From: Diacronema lutheri
Taxonomy: Eukaryota > Haptophyta > Pavlovophyceae > Pavlovales > Pavlovaceae
Length of the DNA stretch: 64,000 bases
Assembly: GCA_019448385.1 (NCBI GenBank)
Contig: JAGTXO010000057.1
Coordinates: 156,092-220,091, forward strand
Direction of reading: 5' to 3'
Shown: positions 53,263 through 60,807 of the stretch, one piece after another
Layout: each line of letters opens with the position of its first letter
Numbering within the stretch: the first letter of the stretch is position 1
Notes under the pieces: model-generated
Databases searched by the model: none
What the model was told of the DNA's origin: nothing
Seen by the model: only the letters and a program-made list of their open reading frames with translations
Program-made: the position numbers and the translations under genes

Positions 53263-53464
53263 ATGGGGTCCATACAGGGAATGAGGCGAAATTTCGGGGC
53301 GAAACGTTTCGCCCCCGAATTCGCCCCGAAACGAAATGCCGGTTTTGGGCTCCGTTTCGGGGCGAAATTCGGGGGGCGAAATTTCGGGCGAAATTCAGGG
53401 CGAAATGTCCATTTCGGGGCGAAATTTCGGGGGGCGAATTTCGGGGGGCGAAATTTTGGGGGGG
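53263..53464. repeat. GGGGCGAAA-type foldback repeat, left flank of the copia element
   Basis: About 200 bp composed of degenerate copies of ttcggggcgaaattt and its complement, preceded by gtccatacagggaatgagg. The same elements in inverted orientation (ctcattccctgggtccatac) lie on the other side of the retrotransposon near 59,668-59,692. The retroelement therefore sits inside, or next to, an older inverted-repeat element. Confidence 0.7.
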
Positions 53465-53533
53465 TGTTGGCATTATTGTGTCTGTGCTGCATGTGTGAGT
53501 GTGACAGCATGTCCGTGTGACACACACGACGGA
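53465..53533 (+). repeat. Left LTR, conserved 5' portion
   Basis: tgttggcattattgtgtctg continuing to acacacgacggat; it matches 59230-59297 apart from a 3-bp insertion. Beyond this the left LTR diverges. A later weak match (gccgagcactaggtggc versus gccgagtgctaggtagc at about 59317) suggests that the right copy has lost about 80 bp in between. Confidence 0.75.
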
Positions 53534-53726
53534 TCCCACTGGTGGCCAGCGAAACGTTTCGCTCGCGCCTTTTGGGCGATTCGGTGTCTTAACGAAGACG
53601 GAAAGAAACGAAGACCGCGCTCGGCCAGGCCGAGCACTAGGTGGCGCTCGACTCGCCTGGTCCGCCCATCGGGGACAGGGAGTCGGAGTGAGCTACTGCG
53701 TCGACAAGTTGATCGGGAAGTCTAGC

Positions 53727-55654
53727 ATGACGTCAAGCCGCAGCGGCGACAACCTGATCATCAAGAACATCGGCGACCTCAAGGACCAGAAGAAGACGGA
53801 CGACTTCGAACTGTCCGTCAGGGACTAGTTATCAACATTAAGAAGGAGGCGCTGCTGGGCAACGCCGTGCTCCTCGGCAAGCCGGGAGAGAAGGCGCGCG
53901 CCGCGACCTACCCCGAGTTCTGCGAAATCCTCGACGAGGACCAGAAGTACACGGAACTGAAGAACCTGTACGCCAGGCTCGCAGAGCGCGAGCACTACGC
54001 GCGCGAGATCGCGCGCGTGACGATGGAGGCGGACGGGGACAACATCAAGAGGCTGGAGCGCCTGATCGCGGGCATCAACGCGACCTTTGCCGCCGCGATG
54101 ACCACGGCTGCGACGACCACGACTGCCGGCGTCGCCGGCACGAGCGCGCCGCCCGTGCTCACCACGCCCACGCTGAGCGCGGAGCAGACGGCGCAGATCG
54201 AGAAGTACGAGTTTGAGATCGTGGAGCTCGGGCACAAGATCCGCATGACCGACTACCGGATGCAGAGCGACATCGCATCGATCCAACCCATCAACGGCAG
54301 CTTCACGATCGACGCGCAGCTCACCCAGATCTTCAACCAAGTGAGCGAGCTGGCACGAGAGGCGCTGGCGCTCAAATGCTCGCCGCCGGTGTTCACCGAG
54401 CTGGAGCGCGAGGGTTTGATCCTCAAGAATGTGCTGCCCGACGCCGCGAACATGACCGCCTTCGCGATCCTGTGGGCCGCCATCGACAAACACCGGCGCC
54501 CGGCGGACATGTACGAGTACCTGCGGCTTTCCCGCGGGGTGTCAACTCGGGTCAAGGTTGGCCAGGAGGGCAACGTGTCCACGGAGACGTACATCTCCGC
54601 CGTCAACGACTGCATTCAGGACGACATGACCCTCGCGGCGGCACCCAAGGCGGCAAGGAAGCTCGCCACGCTCTTGGAGTTCCTCGACGTGAACGACTCG
54701 ACGCGGCTTTTCCTCCGGAGTTTCCTGCGCATGGACTACATGCTCGTGACTGAGCAGGACGTCGAGAACCTCACCGACGCGATCCGCCGCTCGGACAAGC
54801 TCATCAAGCCCAAGTTCGACGCGCGCTCGACGCGCGCGCAGCTCGCCGCGGTGGCCGTCGGCCAGCCCGCGGCGAAGGGCTCGGCGGGCACGACCTCGCG
54901 CGACGCGTCGCGCACGACCGACTCGCAGCCGCGTGGCTTCAAGTGCTACAACTGCGGCGAGTCTGGCCACATCGCGAAGAACTGCCCGAAGGAGAAGAAG
55001 GTCGGCGGCAAGCAGCCGGGCGCGAACGCGAAGTCGGACGCGGGCAAGAAGTCGCTCGTCGTCGACAACAGCGGCGCGGCAACGTCCGGCGCGACTCGGC
55101 TGGGCGCGATCTTCTCGCTCTCGGCGACGGCGCCAGACGGAGGCGCGCTCCTCGCGGCGACGGCAGCTGCGACCGGGCAGGACCGCCCGAAGCCGCGCGC
55201 CGACTATGCGTACGACGTGCTCATCGACTCAGGCTCGGAGAAGAACATCGTGCCGGCCGAGCTGCTCGTCAACTGCACGAAGCTGGACAAGCCGCAGACG
55301 CTCGTCTTCGGCAACGGCACGCAGGAGATCGTCAAGGTCGCCGGAGAGCTGTGGCTCTACCTCGACGAGGCCAGCGCCGCCGGGTCCGGCGGAGAGCCGC
55401 GTGTCGTGGTCAAAGCCTGGGCGTCCGACAAGGTGGTGATGCCGATCCTCTCCGCGGCCTGCCTCGCCGGCGCCGGCGTTCCCATCACGTTCTCGCGCGA
55501 CGGCCACTACGCGGACTTCCGCGCCGCCGGCGGCCCGCTCGTGCGCCTGGACGAGCAGGCCAAAATGAAGGTGTGGCTCGCGCGGACGGCTTCGACCGCG
55601 CTCAAGTCCAACCCGGCGCTCGTCGCCGCCGTCGCGCAGCCACCGGGAAACTAA
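53727..55654 (+). CDS. gag: Copia gag-protease polyprotein (5' part out of frame)
   Basis: The likely original start is the ATG at 53727 (MTSSRSGDNLIIKNIGDLKD), but that frame stops at 53828. The rest of gag (…INIKKEALLGNAVLLGKPGE onward) is in the -1 frame from about 53831 and runs to TAA at 55652-55654. The long frame's first ATG is only at 54025. It encodes a helical capsid region, a CCHC zinc knuckle CYNCGESGHIAKNC (about 54943-54984) for RNA packaging, and an aspartic protease core with VLIDSGSEKNIV (about 55219). The break near 53810-53830 is probably a one-base indel in this copy. The frame ends exactly after a slippery heptamer that leads into pol. Confidence 0.8.
55645..55651 (+). 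promoter_or_regulatory. -1 ribosomal frameshift slippery site between gag-pro and pol
   Basis: GGGAAAC fits X XXY YYZ with X at the third codon position of the gag frame (ccG GGA AAC), and the gag stop codon TAA follows immediately. After a -1 slip the ribosome reads GGG AAA CTA AGT into the pol frame with no stop until 59178. A GC-rich, self-complementary tract (ccgccggccgg) lies a few bases downstream and could form the stimulatory stem. The function is inferred from the sequence. Confidence 0.75.
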
Positions 55655-58600
55655 GTCGCCCGCCGGCCGGTCCAAGCGAGGAGGAGCTTCTATTATGGTC
55701 GATCACAGCGGGCACAACGGACAAGGACCTCCTGGCGCGTACGATGGCGCGCGTCGGCGGGATGGCGGAACGCAAGCATGACGCGCTCGACGAGCAGTCG
55801 GCGGCGTCGATGGTCCGCAAATCGTTCAAGGACGCGATGCCGACGGGCAGCTACCCGGGCGGCGTCACTCATGTCGACATCTTCGAGATCTCTCGTGATG
55901 ATCTTCCGTTCAGCGTGGAGGGCCGTCGCCTCGGCTTCCGCTACGGGATGATCCTGGTCGACGGCTACTCGCGTCGGTGGCAAGTGTACGCGCTGCGCAC
56001 GCTGGCGGAGAGCGAGATCGCGCTCGCGCTGCAGTGGTACGCGCAGCTGTTGGGGACGGGGGCGATGCACATCTCCCACTGGATCCTCGGCTCGTCGTTC
56101 GGACGACGCAGCATCCACACGGATGGCGGCACTTCGTTGATGGCCGCATCTGTCGAGCGCGCGCTGGCGCAGCTCGGCTTCTCTTCGACGGTTACCTCCG
56201 CACCCGACTCGCCGAGTTCGAACGGGGTGGCGGAGCGCGCGATTCGTTCGCTCAAGGTCCGTCTGCGTGCGCTCATGACGCGCGCGGGCGGCTTACCCAT
56301 GCACGACTGGCACTTTGCGGCGTGGCATGCGGTGGCATCGCGCAACAGGCTCGCCTCGCAACGTATCGCGCAGGCGGGTGAGCGCGCCGAGTGGCGGTCG
56401 CCGGAGGAGCTCTTCTTCGGCGTGCCGGCTACGTTCAAACACCACGTGGCCTTCGGGGCCAGGTGCCGGGTGCTGCTGGTCGGGGCTCGCGCGCAGGCGC
56501 TGGGCACGCTCCGACAGCGCGCCGTGCTCGGGCGCGTCTACCTCTGGGGTGGGCACGGCCTGCAGGTCCGGGGCGTGTTTCGTTACGTCCTCGGCTATGT
56601 CGTCCGCTGCGACGACAATACCCTTTTGTACTCACGCGATGTGTGGGTCGACGAGACGGACATCGTCGAGGGGGGGTTCTCATCGCTTGGCGCCGCACCG
56701 CAGCGGGCTGGCGAGGAGACGAGCGATGCTGCGCGCCGCATGCGCCAGCACGATTCGCTGCCGGAGGAGGCGCCCGATGGGCGGCTGCCTGCCGACGAGG
56801 AGCACGACTGGGCCGACACGCCCGACAGTGCGCGCGAGGATGAGGACGTCGGCTTCGACGCTTCCGAGAGGCCATCGCACGAGGAGCACGACAGGGCTGA
56901 CACGCCCGACAGTGCGAGCGAGGATGAGGACGTCGACTTCGACGCTTCCGAGAGGCCGTCGCTGAGCACCGGAGCTGCGCCGACGCGCGAGCTACCGGGG
57001 ATTGCGGCTGCGCCGATGCTCGGGCTGCCGTGGTTCGGGGCCTTGCCGAGGCGCGGGGTGCCCGAGAGAGCGGCTGCGCTGACGCGCGAGCTGCCCGAGA
57101 GAGCGGCTGCGCCGACGCGCGAGCTGCCCGAGAGTGCGGCTGCGCCGACGCGCGAGCTGCCGTGGTACGGGACTTCGCCGACGCGCGAGCTGCCGTACGA
57201 GTCGCCTTCCGGCCTGATCGGCGCGGACGACGACGAGGGCGTGACCTCACCTGATGGTCACGCGCAGGGCGCGGACGTGACCTCACCCCAACGTGGTCAC
57301 GCGCTGCCGCGCGACGAGGCGGGCGTTGCTTACCCCGTGCTCAGTCCGATCGCGAAGCCGCACGAGGACGTGTCGGGCGACGAGTCGGGCGCCAACTATG
57401 ACGTGCTGGACGAGTCGCAGCAGCAGCTCGACCTGTCGCACGACGTGGACCGCCGTGATCGCACTTCTCGGTCCAACCCGCAGCTTTTCCCTCGCGTTCT
57501 GGCTGCGACCTGCCTCGCTGTCTGGAAGGCGCAGGACGTCGCCATCCCGAAGAACTACAGGCAGGCGATGCGCTCGCAGCAGGCGGAGCAGTGGCAAGCC
57601 GCCGTCCAGGAGCACCTCGCCGGGCATGAGCAGCTCGGCACCTTCGAGGAGGTGCTCGTGCCGCTCGGCACGTGGGCGCTCCCGAGCCAGTGGGTCTTTT
57701 CCCTCAAGGTCGGCTCGGACGGCAAGGTCGAGCGCTTCAAGGCGCGCTCGGTCCTGATGGGCAACTTCCAGAGGCCCGGCGTGGACTTCCAGGAGGTCTT
57801 CTCGCCGACGATCCGGCCCGAGCAAGTTCGTCTGCTCATCGCTCTCGGAGCCAAGATGCAAAAGGACAAGGCGCAGCGCATCGAGGACGCGACCATCGGC
57901 TCGTTCGTCGTCGTCACCAAGGGCGATGTCAAGGACGCGCACCTCAACTCGTCGCTCAACGAGGACGAGCGGCCGCTGCACAGTTTGCCCCAAGGCTACG
58001 TGACCAAGACGGTCGCGCCGTCCGGCTACAAGGTTGTCGGGCGGAGTCTCAAGGCGCACCCAGGCCTTCGGCAGTCAGGGCGCGCGTGGCATCGGCTGCA
58101 CCGATCGTCGCTGCTGGCGCTCGGCTTCGCCGAGGCGCCGTCTGCCCCGTGCATCTACGTCAAGGAGACGGCACCGGGCGAGTACCTCATCGCAGGAGGG
58201 TTCGTGGACGACCTCATCTTCCTCAACCTGACGCGCTCGGCGCGCGCGATCGAGGAGCTGGCCGCGAGCTTGCGGCCGCACTACGAGATCAAGCTGTCGG
58301 CGAGGCTCGACAAGTTCCTCGGCGCCATCTTTGAGACGTGGTCGGACGGCATTTACATGCACCTCGGACCGTACGTCACCGGGCTGCTCGAGCGCTTCGG
58401 AGCGACGACAGGACAACCGGCGCCGACGCCGGAGGTCGAGGCGCGATCGCTCGTGTCGTCAGACGACGACGACGACGAGCTGCTCTCGACGGAGGACAAG
58501 CTCATGTACCAGTCCATCACGGGAGGGCTGATGTTCGCGATGGTGACGTGCCGGCCCGATCTTGCGCACGCGGTGAACATGCTAGCGCGGCGGATGTCGA

Positions 58601-59178
58601 GGCCGAGGGCCGTCGACCTGCGCGCCGCACGTCGCGTGCTGCAGTACCTGCGCGGCACCGAGCAGCTCGGCTTGCTCTTCAAGTACGACGAGGACGCCGA
58701 GTGCGCGACGCTGCGCGCGTTCGCCGACGCGGACTGGGCCAACGACCCCGTGCAGCGCAAGTCCACGACCGGCTACATCGTGTTTTTCAACGGTGCGCCG
58801 ATCTCGTGGCACAGCGGCTTGCAGAGCACGATCTCGCTCAGCAGCTGCGAGGCGGAGTATGTCGCATTGAGCGAGTGCTGCCGAGAGGTCGACTACCTCC
58901 GGAGCATCATCGACTTCCTCCACCAGCCGTCGGAGTCGCCGACGGAGATCTTTGAAGACAACCAGGGGACGATCGATCTCGTCAACAACCCGGTGCACCA
59001 CCGGCGCACGAAGCACGTCGAGGTCAAGTACCACTACGTGCGCGACGCGCAGGAGAAGGGTCGGATCGTTGTGAGCAAGGTGCACACCTCGCTCAACCAC
59101 GCCGACATCATGACGAAGGCCACAGACAACGCCACTTTCGCTCGCCACGTTGCGAGCTTCATGGTTGCCCGCCGCTGA
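55645..59178 (+). CDS. pol: Copia pol: integrase, reverse transcriptase, RNase H
   Basis: 1,177 residues when entered by -1 frameshift. Integrase core: Asp in THVDIFEIS, VDGYSRRW, Asp in HTDGGTSLM, and Glu of NGVAERAI, 36 residues apart from the preceding Asp (DD36E). No HHCC zinc-binding N-terminus is visible ahead of the core. An acidic/Pro-Thr linker with internal duplications follows (ADTPDSA…DEDV; repeated TRELP). Then comes an RVT_2 reverse transcriptase (WALPSQWVFSLKVGSDGK, RPGVDFQEVFSPTIRPEQ, catalytic FVDD in GGFVDDLIFL). Copia-type RNase H is last (DADWANDPVQRKSTTGYI, SLSSCEAEYVALSE, EDNQGTIDL). The frame has no stops, so the enzyme part looks intact. Confidence 0.9.
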   Translation, partial: GKLSRPPAGPSEEELLLWSITAGTTDKDLLARTMARVGGMAERKHDALDEQSAASMVRKSFKDAMPTGSYPGGVTHVDIFEISRDDLPFSVEGRRLGFRYGMILVDGYSRRWQVYALRTLAESEIALALQWYAQLLGTGAMHISHWILGSSFGRRSIHTDGGTSLMAASVERALAQLGFSSTVTSAPDSPSSNGVAERAIRSLKVRLRALMTRAGGLPMHDWHFAAWHAVASRNRLASQRIAQAGERAEWRSPEELFFGVPATFKHHVAFGARCRVLLVGARAQALGTLRQRAVLGRVYLWGGHGLQVRGVFRYVLGYVVRCDDNTLLYSRDVWVDETDIVEGGFSSLGAAPQRAGEETSDAARRMRQHDSLPEEAPDGRLPADEEHDWADTPDSAREDEDVGFDASERPSHEEHDRADTPDSASEDEDVDFDASERPSLSTGAAPTRELPGIAAAPMLGLPWFGALPRRGVPERAAALTRELPERAAAPTRELPESAAAPTRELPWYGTSPTRELPYESPSGLIGADDDEGVTSPDGHAQGADVTSPQRGHALPRDEAGVAYPVLSPIAKPHEDVSGDESGANYDVLDESQQQLDLSHDVDRRDRTSRSNPQLFPRVLAATCLAVWKAQDVAIPKNYRQAMRSQQAEQWQAAVQEHLAGHEQLGTFEEVLVPLGTWALPSQWVFSLKVGSDGKVERFKARSVLMGNFQRPGVDFQEVFSPTIRPEQVRLLIALGAKMQKDKAQRIEDATIGSFVVVTKGDVKDAHLNSSLNEDERPLHSLPQGYVTKTVAPSGYKVVGRSLKAHPGLRQSGRAWHRLHRSSLLALGFAEAPSAPCIYVKETAPGEYLIAGGFVDDLIFLNLTRSARAIEELAASLRPHYEIKLSARLDKFLGAIFETWSDGIYMHLGPYVTGLLERFGATTGQPAPTPEVEARSLVSSDDDDDELLSTEDKLMYQSITGGLMFAMVTCRPDLAHAVNMLARRMSRPRAVDLRAARRVLQYLRGTEQLGLLFKYDEDAECATLRAFADADWANDPVQRKSTTGYIVFFNGAPISWHSGLQSTISLSSCEAEYVALSECCREVDYLRSIIDFLHQPSESPTEIFEDNQGTIDLVNNPVHHRRTKHVEVKYHYVRDAQEKGRIVVSKVHTSLNHADIMTKATDNATFARHVASFMVARR

Positions 59179-59229
59179 GTGCGTTCTGCGCGCGCGCGCG
59201 CCGCACGCACGGTGCGCGTCGAGGGGGGG

Positions 59230-59506
59230 TGTTGGCATTGTGTCTGTGCTGCATGTGTGAGTGTGACAGCATGTCCGTGTGACACACACGACGGATACCT
59301 GGCGGTGACGAACGTGCCGAGTGCTAGGTAGCTCGGGCGTCTCGGGTGACATGCTGTCATGCTGTGCCCGAGCGGAGAGAGCCAACTCCGTCACAAACTT
59401 CCCAGATCGAACTCGGGTTATGTTGGGATAAAGGAGCAGACTATACGAGTCAGCTACTCCGACGTCGGAGTAGCTGACTCGTATAGTCTGCTCCTTTATC
59501 CCAACA
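59230..59506 (+). repeat. Right LTR (provisional boundaries)
   Basis: Begins TGTTGGCATTGTGTCTGTGC right after the polypurine tract. It may end at CCAACA (59506), giving the 6-bp terminal inverted repeat expected of an LTR. Its last 86 bases are one arm plus the mirror arm of a perfect palindrome, which the left LTR does not show, so the true end could instead be before 59419. Confidence 0.6.
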
Positions 59507-59508
59507 TA
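59419..59508. repeat. Perfect 90-bp palindrome (45-bp arms, no spacer)
   Basis: The sequence from tatgttgggataaaggagca (59419) to the centre gac|gtc (59463/59464) is followed by its exact reverse complement, ending tgctcctttatcccaacata (59508). The next bases outside do not pair. Such a structure can form a cruciform and is rare by chance. Confidence 0.97.
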
Positions 59509-59513
59509 TGGGC

Positions 59514-59692
59514 CGTTGCTGCCGGGCGAAATTCGCCCCGAATTTCGCCCCGAAACGGGTTTCGGGGCGAAATTCGCCCGAAATTTCGCCCCCCGAAAGA
59601 AAACCGAAATTCGCCCCATTTCGGGGCGAAATTTCGGGGGGCGAAATGGCAAATCTGCATTTCGCCCCGAAATCTCATTCCCTGGGTCCATA
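59514..59692. repeat. GGGGCGAAA-type foldback repeat, right flank
   Basis: Degenerate gggcgaaatttcgccccg units in both orientations, ending atttcgccccgaaatctcat and then tccctgggtccatac. This terminal part is inverted relative to 53263-53310 on the left of the retrotransposon. Confidence 0.7.
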
Positions 59693-59728
59693 CTGCAAAT
59701 TCAGAATTGGCTGAGCACAGCTCACAGC

Positions 59729-60712
59729 TCAACTGCTCGGCTGCACTTTGGCGCGCATCCGTACGCGCGCGCGTACGACGAGAGCAACAATGACGAAGCC
59801 GCCCACACTTCCCACAACGCTGCCAGCGATCACGCCCGCTCGGCTGCCCGTCAATACGGCAGCCGGAGGAGGGGGCGGAGATGGGGAAGGGGGCGGTGGG
59901 CGGGACGGCGACGGCGGCGGCGGGGTATATGGCCTCGGAGGGGGCGACGGCGGCGGCGAAGCCGGTGGCGACGGGCTCAGAGCGGACGACGGCGGCGGCG
60001 ACGGCGGCGGCGACGGGCTCGGAGGGGGCGACGGCGGCGGCGATGCCGGGGGGGTAGGGCTCGGAGGGGGCGACGGCGGCGGCGACGGCGGCGGCGGCGG
60101 CGGGCTCGGGGGAGGCGACGGCGGCGGCGATGCCGGGGGGGTGGGGCTCGAAGGGGGCGACGGCGGCGGCGACGGCGGCGGCGGCGGGCTCGGGGGAGGC
60201 GACGGGGGCGGCGACGGCGGGGGGGACGGGCTTGGAGGAGGAGTTGGCAGCGGTGGCGATGGTGGCCTTGACGGCGGTGGAGACGGGCTTGGAAGCGCGC
60301 ACGCGCAGAGCCGCTGGAAGCTGCTGTCGATACTTGCATCGCACGCCACTCGTGCCGTCGTTGCAGCGGTTGCGCCTGCCAGGCACTCGCCGGCAGAGTT
60401 CCCGGCCGGGTCGGTGATCATGGGCAAGGCCTGCTGGATGGGTTCGTGAATTGACACAATCGGGTACCCCGTCTGGCAGTAAGCTGCGGGCACCCCGGGA
60501 AAGTCGTCGATGAAGTCCTCGAAGACAGCCTTCGTAGGCAGCACGTAGTTGAGAAGGACATCGCCGTCACAGGCCAAGTTGCGCCCCGCGCACGCGCTGT
60601 CGCACGAGCTGCCTGGTTCCGCAAGGAACCAGTTGTCGCCGAGGTAGACGACGGGTCCAAGCGGGGCCGTGCGCGCCACGCCGAGCAGAAGCGGCACAAT
60701 CGCGACGCGCAT
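59729..60712 (-). CDS. Hydroxyproline-rich type I surface protein (SPP repeats)
   Basis: 327 residues from the ATG at 60712 (MRVAIVPLLLGVARTAP, signal peptide); the frame is open a little further upstream. A Cys-containing N-terminal domain of about 130 residues (LGDNWFLAEPGSSCDSACAG, ACDGDVLLNYVLPTKAVFED, AACDASIDSS-like segments) resembles small Cys-rich heads of algal wall proteins. It is followed by about 130 residues of SPPPSPPPSPP, typical of extensin/pherophorin O-glycosylated rods. A transmembrane helix (AGVIAGSVVGSVGGFVIVAL) and a short basic tail finish it. It probably projects from the cell surface. The gene lies between two retroelements. Confidence 0.75.
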   Translation of the reverse strand: MRVAIVPLLLGVARTAPLGPVVYLGDNWFLAEPGSSCDSACAGRNLACDGDVLLNYVLPTKAVFEDFIDDFPGVPAAYCQTGYPIVSIHEPIQQALPMITDPAGNSAGECLAGATAATTARVACDASIDSSFQRLCACALPSPSPPPSRPPSPPLPTPPPSPSPPPSPPPSPPPSPPPPPSPPPSPPSSPTPPASPPPSPPPSPPPPPPSPPPSPPPSPTPPASPPPSPPPSPSPPPSPPPSSALSPSPPASPPPSPPPRPYTPPPPSPSRPPPPSPSPPPPPAAVLTGSRAGVIAGSVVGSVGGFVIVALVVRARVRMRAKVQPSS

Positions 60713-60807
60713 GCTTAAGCCTAAAGAAACCAACGCGACAAGTGATTTGGGTCCAACTGACGGACGGCAAACACCTCCCGCCAGAAATATTTTTGGCGTG
60801 CGCCGAT

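Larger units (their letters stand above)
53465..59506 (+). mobile_element. Ty1/copia LTR retrotransposon
   Basis: Both ends carry the same segment, beginning TGTTGGCATT (53465 and 59230) and running about 65 bp with one small indel (attattg versus attg) before the copies diverge. A G-rich polypurine tract (gaggggggg, 59221-59229) precedes the right copy. The right LTR may end at CCAACA (59506), complementary to the TGTTGG start. Between them are gag-protease and integrase-RT-RNase H, in the copia order. I found no clear target-site duplication or primer-binding site. The long open pol frame suggests recent activity, although the LTRs differ and the gag 5' end is out of frame. Confidence 0.88.

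Noticed and set aside
59410-59520. Peptide repeats YVGIKEQTIRVSYS / SYSLLLYPNI as a coding feature
   Set aside because: They are just the translation of the two arms of the 90-bp palindrome.
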